6,784 bases of DNA from an uncultured Clostridia bacterium (GTDB lineage: Bacteria > Bacillota > Clostridia > Christensenellales > UBA1242): contig CAKVMJ010000039.1 in the NCBI GenBank assembly GCA_934772445.1, positions 1 through 6,784 of the forward strand, given 5' to 3'. Positions 1 to 5,173 of the stretch are shown here, in pieces. The translations under genes and the position numbers were made by a program. Numbering within the stretch: position 1 is the stretch's first letter; every line of letters starts with the position of its first letter. Under the pieces are notes generated by a model. It did no database searches. It had not been told where the DNA came from and saw only the letters and a program-made list of their open reading frames with translations.

Positions 1-39
1 TGTTAGTCCTTGTGCAGGATTATCTGGTAATTTTATCAT
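1..39 (-). CDS. 5' end of an unidentified gene, cut by left edge
   Basis: Only the first 13 codons are visible, reading MIKLPDNPAQGLT, and the frame is open to the window edge. The ATG at 39-37 was chosen because a GGAG ribosome site lies at 49-46 with a 6-base spacer, and a good promoter sits just upstream at 69-98. The same frame stays open back to an ATG at 138-136 inside the end of the transglycosylase gene, but that start would place the promoter inside the coding region and is less likely. Thirteen residues are too few to assign a family. The Gly-Leu-Thr near the N terminus is reminiscent of the start of some cation P-type ATPases, but this is a guess only. Confidence 0.55.
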   Translation of the reverse strand, partial: MIKLPDNPAQGLT

Positions 40-68
40 AGTAATCTCCATTATATTATTATATAAGC

Positions 69-98
69 ATAATAACACATTAGGAGTAGTTAAGTCAA
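69..98 (-). promoter_or_regulatory. Sigma-A type promoter for the left-edge gene
   Basis: Read on the minus strand, TTGACT (98-93) and TATTAT (74-69) are separated by 18 bases, with a TGN extended minus-10 (77-75). Transcription would start near 62, giving a leader of about 23 bases with a GGAG ribosome site. No convincing terminator separates the upstream transglycosylase gene from this promoter, so some read-through into the left-edge gene is possible. Confidence 0.7.
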
Positions 99-124
99 AC
101 CAATTATGAAAATTGATAATATTT

Positions 125-673
125 TTACCTGATTCCATAGTAATTCTTATAAATTTTTTGCGAACTTAAAATATTCTTTAAATATTTTTCAGTTTCAGCA
201 AATGGCAAACTCAAGATTTCCCCATCTTTAATATAATTTTCATCATTAAGCCATTTATTAACATTTGTAAATCCTGCATTATAAGCACAAATTGCGAGAT
301 TTACATTTCCATTATAATAATCAATTAAATATCTTAAATAAAAACAACCAAACCTAATATTGATTTCAGGATTAAACAAATCTTCTTCTTTAAAATTTTC
401 TATATTTAATTTAGTTGCAATTTCTTCCGCTGTTTTAAATTTTAATTGCATTAATCCTAAAGCATCGGATTTCGACCTAGCTTTTTCATTAAATCCACTT
501 TCACTATTCACAACGCCTAAAACTAAATTATTCTCAAGGTTAAACTCACTGGAATATTTATTTATAATATCTAAATATTTCAACGGATAAAGATAATTAA
601 AATACATAAAAAAACCAATAAACAATATTATTGCAAATAGCGATACAATTAAAATCATAGTATTTTTCTTCAT
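125..673 (-). CDS. Membrane-anchored lytic transglycosylase (SLT domain)
   Basis: The 182-residue product should cleave the MurNAc-GlcNAc bond of peptidoglycan non-hydrolytically, leaving 1,6-anhydro-muramoyl ends, on the outer face of the membrane. Residues 7-28 form one hydrophobic segment without a lipobox, so it is probably an N-terminal membrane anchor. The catalytic domain covers about residues 33-180 and shows the family-1 SLT signatures: catalytic Glu58 in the ES motif, GLMQ at 73-76, NPEINI with a following Gly and YL at 101-114, AYNAG at 130-134, and a PFAET..Y segment near 157-164. Length is normal for the short Firmicute members. The ATG at 673 is the first possible start, since stop codons precede it in frame; no clear Shine-Dalgarno is visible. 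It begins 38 bases after the gpr stop with no terminator or promoter between, so it is probably co-transcribed with gpr. The family call is secure; the biological role (general wall turnover or spore-related) is not known. Confidence 0.92.
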   Translation of the reverse strand: MKKNTMILIVSLFAIILFIGFFMYFNYLYPLKYLDIINKYSSEFNLENNLVLGVVNSESGFNEKARSKSDALGLMQLKFKTAEEIATKLNIENFKEEDLFNPEINIRFGCFYLRYLIDYYNGNVNLAICAYNAGFTNVNKWLNDENYIKDGEILSLPFAETEKYLKNILSSQKIYKNYYGIR

Positions 674-711
674 AGTAATATTTTATGAATATTACACCGC
701 TTTATTCTTAA

Positions 712-1518
712 CTATTCTAGAAGTAATAAACTAAGTGCGTTACTAATGATTCTTGCGAACTTACAAACTAAATCGTTTATATTTGCATTAGTAAAAATTT
801 TTTGAAAATCAAATAAGTTTTCATTATCCTGCTTATCATCAACATCTTCCAACTTTATAAGCATCGGAACGCCAATTGCAATCACTTTAGCACCAGTATT
901 TTCTTCGCTAATCTTTTTTCTTGCATTGTTTATGCCTGCACCCGGAGTTATTCCATCAGTTGAAACTTGAATGGTGGAACAAAACCTATTTAATTCACAC
1001 GCACATAATGAATCTATAGCTATAATAAAATCTGGCTTAACAATACTACAAATCGCATTAATTATATCAGCCGTTTCAATACCTGTTGCACCCAAAACAC
1101 TTGGCTGAAACAAACTAACCGATGGAGTATTCTCTAAAATATTAACTTCTCTTAGATGCCTAGTTGGTTCTAAATTTTTGATAACCTCCGCCCCAAGTCC
1201 ATCTGCGATTAAATATTGGTTACCCATTCCAACAATTAAAATTTTGCTATCCTTCGTAGTTTTCCCTAGAATTTTTTTTAATTCTCCACTCAAAATTTTT
1301 ATATAATAATCACAAACCTTTTCATCTATATTTAAAATATCATCTAAGTAAAATATTTGTTTTATAGTGCCACTTTTTTCATTATAAAAACTTTCTTTCG
1401 ATAAACCGAATTTACAATACTCCATTTTACCATCAAGTTCTAAATTTTCTCCTTCTTCAGATTTAAACTTGTTATTAATTATATCAAACATCGTTCTTAT
1501 ACTTTCATAATATTTCAT
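712..1518 (-). CDS. gpr: GPR germination endopeptidase, short form
   Basis: GPR (peptidase family A25) starts the degradation of the small acid-soluble proteins that coat spore DNA, during germination in the spore core. Conserved blocks of the 268-residue product are VGMGN with Asp106 and GLG (96-109), EPTRHL (117-122), VLGATGIET with DII (141-153), KPDFIIAIDSL with Asp169 (161-171), STIQVSTDGITPGAGINN (181-198) and VIAIGVP (212-218). Asp106 and Asp169 correspond to the two aspartates proposed as catalytic in Bacillus GPR (Asp127 and Asp193). The protein is clearly shorter than usual (Bacillus about 370, clostridial about 320). The N-terminal region before residue 90 is compact, and the usual IGKP.G.Y motif is degenerate around residues 40-58, so the processed propeptide may be absent. 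The start is supported by AAAGGGAG with an 8-base spacer. It is divergent from rpsT, a neighbourhood also found in Bacillus. A sigma-G promoter is expected, but I could not place one convincingly. Confidence 0.93.
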   Translation of the reverse strand: MKYYESIRTMFDIINNKFKSEEGENLELDGKMEYCKFGLSKESFYNEKSGTIKQIFYLDDILNIDEKVCDYYIKILSGELKKILGKTTKDSKILIVGMGNQYLIADGLGAEVIKNLEPTRHLREVNILENTPSVSLFQPSVLGATGIETADIINAICSIVKPDFIIAIDSLCACELNRFCSTIQVSTDGITPGAGINNARKKISEENTGAKVIAIGVPMLIKLEDVDDKQDNENLFDFQKIFTNANINDLVCKFARIISNALSLLLLE

Positions 1519-1581
1519 CTTAAAAACTCCCTTTAAAAGTTGTATTTTATATAATTATTTAACAAAAGTTATAAAATAACC

Positions 1582-1610
1582 TTGCAATTTAAAAAAATAT
1601 ATGATAAAAT
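1582..1610 (+). promoter_or_regulatory. Promoter of rpsT
   Basis: TTGCAA (1582-1587) and TAAAAT (1605-1610) are 17 bases apart, with a TGN extended minus-10 at 1602-1604. The predicted start is near 1617, giving a leader of about 50 bases. The leader contains an AT-only 7-bp inverted repeat (1629-1646) ahead of the AAGGAG ribosome site (1654-1659). Confidence 0.72.
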
Positions 1611-1667
1611 AATGTGCAGTTTTAGAGAAATAAATAAAAATTTATTATTAATCAAGGAGAAAAAATC

Positions 1668-2189
1668 GTGGCAAATATCAAGTCTGCAAAAAAGAGAATT
1701 AACACAATTAATAGACAAAAAGCTGAAAACAAATTAATTAAGAGCACTTTAAGCACTTATATTAAGAAGTTCAAAATTTTACTTACTGCTGGAGAAATTG
1801 AAAAAGCTGAAGTTCAATTAAAAGAAACTATTTCATATATTGATTCTGCTTGTTCAAAAGGTATTCTTCATAAGAACAACGCTGCTAGAAAAGTTGGTAG
1901 ATTATCTGCTGCTTTATTCAAAGCAAAGAAAAGCGCTCCTGCTAAAGTAGAAGAAAAGAAAGTTGAAGAGAAAAAAGCTGAAGTTAAGGTTGAAGAAAAG
2001 GTAGAAGAAAAACCTGCTAAGAAAACAACTAAAAAAGCTGTTAAAACAGAAGAAAAACCAGCTAAAAAAGTTACTAAAACAGAAGAAGAAAAGCCAGCTA
2101 AAAAAGCTACTAAGAAAGTTGCAAAAACTGAAGAAGAAAAACCAGTTAAGAAAACTACTAGAAAAGCAACTAAGAAAGAAGAGAAATAG
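1668..2189 (+). CDS. rpsT: 30S ribosomal protein S20 with long Lys/Glu-rich C-terminal tail
   Basis: S20 binds 16S rRNA in the body of the small subunit and assists early assembly. Residues 1-88 match the usual complete protein: MANIKSAKKRI at the start, a helical middle, and HKNNAARKVGRLSAALF at 68-84. Typical S20 ends here (85-90 residues), but this product runs to 173. The extra 85 residues contain 30 Lys, 1 Arg and 19 Glu by my count, with Ala, Thr, Val and Pro. A mixed Lys/Glu tract (93-114) is followed by four PxKK repeats beginning at residues 116, 131, 143 and 159. The start is GTG, set by AAGGAG at 1654-1659 with an 8-base spacer; E. coli rpsT also uses a non-ATG start. The frame through the tail is uninterrupted, uses the same AT-rich codons and ends just before a strong terminator, so the tail appears genuine rather than a frameshift. 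It is transcribed alone, divergent from gpr. Confidence 0.96.
   Translation: MANIKSAKKRINTINRQKAENKLIKSTLSTYIKKFKILLTAGEIEKAEVQLKETISYIDSACSKGILHKNNAARKVGRLSAALFKAKKSAPAKVEEKKVEEKKAEVKVEEKVEEKPAKKTTKKAVKTEEKPAKKVTKTEEEKPAKKATKKVAKTEEEKPVKKTTRKATKKEEK
2004..2186 (+). repeat. Degenerate in-frame repeats coding the S20 tail
   Basis: The segment codes for four imperfect copies of a unit of 12-16 residues of the type EEKPAKK(T/A/V)TKK, ending in TRKATKKEEK. The DNA is almost entirely purine on the plus strand, with strong copies of the unit sharing GAAGAAAAxCCAG. Copy spacing (15, 12 and 16 residues) is uneven, so the repeats look old or diverged rather than freshly expanded. Confidence 0.8.
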
Positions 2190-2190
2190 C

Positions 2191-2226
2191 AAAAACTTGG
2201 GAAATTCCCAAGTTTTTTCTTTTTTT
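2191..2226 (+). terminator. Rho-independent terminator of rpsT, possibly bidirectional
   Basis: An 11-bp stem, AAAAACTTGGG (2191-2201) with CCCAAGTTTTT (2207-2217), closes a 5-base loop. It is followed by a T-rich run to 2226. It starts one base after the rpsT stop codon. On the minus strand the same hairpin ends in five T residues and lies just past the lipoprotein gene stop, so it may also serve that gene, less strongly. Confidence 0.9.
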
Positions 2227-2240
2227 ATCAAATTAAATAT

Positions 2241-2936
2241 TTAACCAATTTTTGCCGTTATAATCTCACCCGAATTAACATCAATAACAATTGAAAATTG
2301 TTTATCATCATTCCCTATAAAAGAAATAAACCAATAATATGGATTTTGAAGATTATCAAAATCATATAAAATTTTTAAATAAGCTTCCATATTAAATTCA
2401 GAACCTAGAATATAAGTTTTAAGTTCTTTTTTTAATTTCTTTGTGGCAATTTCTAAAGCATTAAATCCGCTTATATTCCAGCTGGTGGAAATATTTTTCA
2501 ATTTTGTGGATTCATTTACCTCATCAAGATTAACACTTACCAAGATATTAGCAGACTCATTCAGTTTAAATCCTAAATCAACAACTAATGAATTATCGTA
2601 AGGATTTACTTCAAATTCACCAACATAAGTTTGTCCGTTAATTTCTGCTGAATAAGTTCTACACTTTTTAAATTCTTTATTATTTAAAACTATGCAAGTT
2701 AGTAAGCAAAACTCTATATTTTCCGTATGCCTACCATCTAGTTTGTAATCTTTTTCTCGCTCACCAGTTGAAACGGAAACTATTAAGTTATCTGTTTGTC
2801 CAACAAATAAGTTATTTCTAATCTCAGATAAATTTGCTTTCACAATTTCAATCAGGTTTGCAGATGAACACCCAACTATAAGCAAACTCACAACAAAAAA
2901 ACAAGCACAAATTATAATTTTTCGTAATCTTTTCAT
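2241..2936 (-). CDS. Putative lipoprotein with PepSY-like C terminus, function unknown
   Basis: The 231-residue product starts with basic residues (MKRLRK), a hydrophobic core, and a lipobox IVGC with Cys23 as the acylated residue. It should therefore be exported and anchored to the outer face of the membrane. The middle (about 45-150) looks beta-rich, with NGQTYVGEFEVNPYDNSL as a distinctive stretch. The C-terminal part has a Lys-rich helix (159-190) followed by YYWFISFIGND....IVIDVNSGEI (200-225). That helix plus two-strand pattern, with Asp-x-x-x-Gly-Glu-Ile, resembles a PepSY module, but this is a pattern judgement. I do not recognise a named family. The gene begins 34 bases after the rpiB stop with no promoter or terminator between, so it is probably the second gene of that operon. 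The ATG is the first possible start after an in-frame stop; it lacks a well-placed Shine-Dalgarno, so translation may be weak. Confidence 0.8.
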   Translation of the reverse strand: MKRLRKIIICACFFVVSLLIVGCSSANLIEIVKANLSEIRNNLFVGQTDNLIVSVSTGEREKDYKLDGRHTENIEFCLLTCIVLNNKEFKKCRTYSAEINGQTYVGEFEVNPYDNSLVVDLGFKLNESANILVSVNLDEVNESTKLKNISTSWNISGFNALEIATKKLKKELKTYILGSEFNMEAYLKILYDFDNLQNPYYWFISFIGNDDKQFSIVIDVNSGEIITAKIG

Positions 2937-2970
2937 ACAAAATTATATTGCTTGTTTTTGCCTTATAGAA

Positions 2971-3399
2971 CTATTCATCTAAAAGTTTTAATCTATTTAT
3001 ATGCCTTCCACCTTCAAATTCGGTATTTAAAAACACATCAATTATTTTCTTTGCTTTATTAAAACTTACTTCTTCGCTAGATAATATTAAAACATTAATA
3101 TTATCATCATTTCTGCCTAAAAAAGCTAGTTTTTCGTTATTACACATACCTGCCCTAATCCCTTTAGAGCGGTTTGCCATCATACAAACACCAATTCCTG
3201 ACCTGCAAGAATATATACCCTTTACATCTTTATGAGATAAGATATATTCGTTTGCTTGCTTTGTATAGAAAGAATAACTATCATTTTTATCATATTCTTT
3301 ACTCGCAAACTCTATATATTCCAAGTTCTTTTTAGTTAAGTATTCTTTAATTTTTTGCATTAATTCAAATGCTCTATGGTCATACGCTAAAACTATCAT
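2971..3399 (-). CDS. rpiB: RpiB/LacA/LacB family sugar-phosphate isomerase, divergent active site
   Basis: The family interconverts aldose and ketose phosphates in the cytoplasm; RpiB acts on ribose-5-phosphate and ribulose-5-phosphate, and LacAB on galactose-6-phosphate. The 142-residue length is normal. Conserved elements are Asp7-His8 in YDHRAFEL, catalytic Cys65 in CRSGIG (65-70), ANRSKGIRA (75-83), NVLIL (102-106) and FLNTEFEGGRHINR (123-136), which carries the phosphate-binding Arg and His residues. Departures from E. coli RpiB are visible. The CGTGIG loop is CRSGIG here. The His of RQHNDTN, proposed to open the sugar ring, is replaced, since this protein reads RNDDNIN. The DYP motif near residue 40 is also lost. 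The substrate is therefore uncertain and RpiB is a family-level name. The start is supported by GGAG with a 5-base spacer. It is the first gene of a probable operon with the lipoprotein. Confidence 0.85.
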   Translation of the reverse strand: MIVLAYDHRAFELMQKIKEYLTKKNLEYIEFASKEYDKNDSYSFYTKQANEYILSHKDVKGIYSCRSGIGVCMMANRSKGIRAGMCNNEKLAFLGRNDDNINVLILSSEEVSFNKAKKIIDVFLNTEFEGGRHINRLKLLDE

Positions 3400-3428
3400 T
3401 TTCTCTCCATTTTTAATTTACTAAAAAT

Positions 3429-3437
3429 AGTATAACA
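3429..3437 (-). promoter_or_regulatory. Extended minus-10 promoter element for rpiB
   Basis: On the minus strand, TGT (3437-3435) directly precedes TATACT (3434-3429), a good extended minus-10. No close TTGACA match lies 17-18 bases upstream; only a T-rich stretch does. Transcription would start near 3422, about 23 bases before the rpiB start codon. This lies back to back with the promoter of the 3516 gene. Confidence 0.55.
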
Positions 3438-3465
3438 CATTTATAAAATTTATAAAATTAAAATA

Positions 3466-3494
3466 TTGACTAATTTGAATAAAAATACTATACT
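3466..3494 (+). promoter_or_regulatory. Sigma-A type promoter for the 3516 gene
   Basis: TTGACT (3466-3471) and TATACT (3489-3494) are separated by exactly 17 bases, close to consensus. Predicted transcription start is near 3501, leaving a leader of only about 15 bases before the ATG. Confidence 0.78.
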
Positions 3495-3515
3495 AATACA
3501 ACTAGCGAGCGAGAT

Positions 3516-3986
3516 ATGAAAATAGATAATGAATATTTAAAAAAGGAATTTGAAGAAAATAATTGGAGCAACACAGACTACGCCAATTTTTTATTCGATG
3601 CTAACAGAATTAAGGATTTAAACAAAACTGAATTTATTATAAAATCAACCAACCTATTGGAAAGTTTTAAAGATAATAAAATATGGTTAGAAGAACCTAA
3701 AAAAGCTTTTGAATTTTTATTAAATGAAATAATCAAGGAAAGATTTAGTTTGGATTATATTAGTTACATTCTTCCAAACGATATGATTATGGCTGGTTTT
3801 GAAGAATATATTTTAGAATATATAAATTCAAGAGATTATATTAAAGTTCAAGAGAAGAAAAAAATTAAAAAACTTGCAAAGGAAAAACAATTAGATGCCC
3901 TTCTTGAAGTACTTATTCGTAATGAGTTTTTAAATGAAAATAAAGCCGAAAAAGAGATTGAACCAAATACACCAGAATTAATTTAA
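3516..3986 (+). CDS. Hypothetical helical protein of unknown function
   Basis: I do not recognise a family for this 156-residue protein. It has no signal peptide, no membrane segment and no cysteine, so it is probably soluble and cytoplasmic. It reads as almost entirely helical: acidic and aromatic near the N terminus (EFEENNWSNTDYANFLFDANR, roughly residues 11-31), hydrophobic helices at about 62-86 and 92-105, a strongly basic stretch at 110-124 (VQEKKKIKKLAKEK), then an amphipathic helix LDALLEVLIRNEFL and an acidic, Pro-containing tail. The gene has its own good promoter, codon use like its neighbours and a clean frame, so it is likely real. The Shine-Dalgarno is poor: the predicted 15-base leader offers only GCGAGCGAG directly before the ATG. 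No terminator follows, and the transcript may run on through the tRNA-Asn gene to its terminator. Confidence 0.75.
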   Translation: MKIDNEYLKKEFEENNWSNTDYANFLFDANRIKDLNKTEFIIKSTNLLESFKDNKIWLEEPKKAFEFLLNEIIKERFSLDYISYILPNDMIMAGFEEYILEYINSRDYIKVQEKKKIKKLAKEKQLDALLEVLIRNEFLNENKAEKEIEPNTPELI

Positions 3987-4014
3987 AAATTTTTAAAATT
4001 TTGCTAAAAAACTG

Positions 4015-4043
4015 TTGACATTATTATCTAAATCTAATATAAT
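4015..4043 (+). promoter_or_regulatory. Perfect consensus promoter for tRNA-Asn
   Basis: TTGACA (4015-4020) and TATAAT (4038-4043) with a 17-base spacer give an exact sigma-A consensus. Predicted start is near 4050, only about four bases before the mature tRNA 5' end, so the 5' leader to be removed by RNase P is very short. Confidence 0.93.
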
Positions 4044-4053
4044 AAACGAGTAA

Positions 4054-4128
<75 letters not shown>

Positions 4129-4132
4129 AATT

Positions 4133-4166
4133 AAACTCAATTAGAATTTTCTAATTGAGTTTTTTT
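4133..4166 (+). terminator. Rho-independent terminator after tRNA-Asn
   Basis: A 13-bp stem (4133-4145 with 4150-4162), AAACTCAATTAGA with its complement, closes a 4-base loop. Seven T residues follow at 4160-4166. It lies 5 bases after the CCA. The rest of the gap to 4260 is AT-rich with nothing I can identify. Confidence 0.92.
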
Positions 4167-4260
4167 GTTTTTGGTAATTAATTTAATATTTATATATTAA
4201 AAGGTTTACTAAATTAATTTTTATTATAGTTAATAAAATTTACAGCCTTTAAAATTTACA

Positions 4261-4956
4261 TTAAAACTCCTTATTTTTCAAAAGATTATCAATTTGTTTA
4301 ATAAGTTTGCCTGCCAAATATATATGCCCTTGCTCGTTTAGATGAATTCCATCATCACAAATATATTTTTCGTAATTCCTTTCGATTAAAATATCGTTTC
4401 GACAATCTAAAACTTTGGTATTTGTAACTATTGCACATTTTTTAATGAGGTTGCTATAAAACTCATGATGCCTATAGATATTAGAAATATCATTATAGAA
4501 AAACTCCAAAATCTTACCTCCATCATATTTTTTAGAAATAAAATTGAAATACTTATTTGCTGAGATTGGTGGCAATGTACAAAGAATTGGCGTATTACCA
4601 GAAGATTTAATTTCTTGAACCAAATTAACTAGCAACTCATAGAACTTATTTCTAGGAGTTTTTTCATCGTGCTCAATGCTTGGATTAGATACAACCTCAT
4701 TCCAATTAAAATCACTATCATTTCCACCAAGTTCTATTACAATATAACTATTCTTCGTGTTTTCTAATGTTTTACTAACAATACCTTTGCTATACAATTT
4801 TTGAATAGTTTGACCAAAAACAGATAGGTTATTTATCTCTAAATTTGTGGCACTTCGAACTAAATCCACAACATTATTCTCGCATTTTATATATTTATCA
4901 TCTTTATATACAACACCTTTTAAAATAGAATCTCCAAGTATGATGACTGGTTTCAT
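4261..4956 (-). CDS. SGNH/GDSL-family hydrolase, cytoplasmic
   Basis: The 231-residue protein belongs to the SGNH hydrolases, serine esterases or acyl hydrolases with a flavodoxin-like fold. Motifs are block I GDS with nucleophile Ser10 (VIILGDSILKG), block II Gly48 in VFGQT, block III GGND with Asn79 (77-80), and block V DGIH with Asp202 and His205 followed by LNEQGH. All four catalytic or oxyanion positions are present, so activity is expected. No signal peptide or membrane segment is present, so it should act in the cytoplasm; the substrate cannot be told. An upstream in-frame ATG at 4983 would add nine residues, but GAGGAG at 4970-4965 lies 8 bases before the ATG at 4956, and block I normally sits at the very N terminus, so 4956 is preferred. 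It stands alone: terminators of fakA lie upstream and the tRNA terminator region lies downstream. Confidence 0.9.
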   Translation of the reverse strand: MKPVIILGDSILKGVVYKDDKYIKCENNVVDLVRSATNLEINNLSVFGQTIQKLYSKGIVSKTLENTKNSYIVIELGGNDSDFNWNEVVSNPSIEHDEKTPRNKFYELLVNLVQEIKSSGNTPILCTLPPISANKYFNFISKKYDGGKILEFFYNDISNIYRHHEFYSNLIKKCAIVTNTKVLDCRNDILIERNYEKYICDDGIHLNEQGHIYLAGKLIKQIDNLLKNKEF

Positions 4957-4964
4957 AAAATATT

Positions 4965-4970
4965 CTCCTC
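4965..4970 (-). promoter_or_regulatory. Ribosome binding site deciding the SGNH hydrolase start
   Basis: GAGGAG on the minus strand lies 8 bases from the ATG at 4956. It falls downstream of the alternative ATG at 4983, which has no such site and overlaps the likely minus-10 region. Confidence 0.85.
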
Positions 4971-4974
4971 TTTC

Positions 4975-5005
4975 ATTATACATATATTTTATTACAATCT
5001 ATCAA
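4975..5005 (-). promoter_or_regulatory. Possible promoter for the SGNH hydrolase
   Basis: TATAAT (4980-4975) is a perfect minus-10 on the minus strand. The best minus-35, TTGATA (5005-5000), is 19 bases away, longer than ideal. A start near 4968 would leave a leader of about 12 bases that barely contains the ribosome site, so the exact promoter is uncertain. Confidence 0.45.
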
Positions 5006-5065
5006 CAAACACTATCCACTTTACCATTTTCAAACACTACTTAAAAGGAAAGAAAAAATAGAATT

Positions 5066-5100
5066 AAAAAAATAACATTCTACAACCCGTAGAATGTTAT
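5066..5100 (-). terminator. Second terminator downstream of fakA
   Basis: A perfect 12-bp stem, ATAACATTCTAC (5072-5083) with GTAGAATGTTAT (5089-5100), closes a 5-base loop. On the minus strand it is followed by six T residues (5071-5066). On the plus strand no T run follows, so it acts on minus-strand transcripts. Confidence 0.85.
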
Positions 5101-5141
5101 ACAATTTAGAGAATTGGCTATAAAAAGCCATTTCAAAATAT

Positions 5142-5169
5142 AAAAAAATCCTAATAAATTTAGGATTTT
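5142..5169 (-). terminator. First terminator immediately after fakA
   Basis: A 10-bp stem (5145-5154 with 5160-5169), AAAATCCTAA type, closes a 5-base loop. It begins four bases after the fakA stop codon and on the minus strand runs into seven T residues (5148-5142). The stem is AT-rich, so termination may be partial, which would explain the second hairpin 40 bases further on. Confidence 0.78.
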
Positions 5170-5173
5170 AAAA

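Noticed and set aside
1..39. Cation P-type ATPase as identity of the left-edge gene
   Set aside because: Only 13 residues are visible; the resemblance is too short to support a call.
1519..1620. Sigma-G or sigma-F promoter for gpr
   Set aside because: Partial matches such as CATATAT or GCAAG exist on the minus strand, but none has the partner element at correct spacing.
1914..2231. Open frame on the minus strand opposite the S20 tail, rich in Phe and Ser
   Set aside because: It is the antisense of the purine-rich Lys/Glu repeat region and has no family features; the plus-strand S20 frame explains it.
4167..4260. Possible small gene or RNA in the AT-rich gap after the tRNA terminator
   Set aside because: No ribosome site, convincing start codon or stable hairpin was seen; low complexity AT sequence only.
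4957..4983. Longer N terminus for the SGNH hydrolase starting at 4983
   Set aside because: The GAGGAG site lies after that ATG at the right distance from the ATG at 4956, and the longer start overlaps the likely minus-10.
5115..5130. Small hairpin TGGCT/AGCCA between the two fakA terminators
   Set aside because: The stem is only 5 bp and no T run follows, so it is not convincing as a terminator or RNA element.
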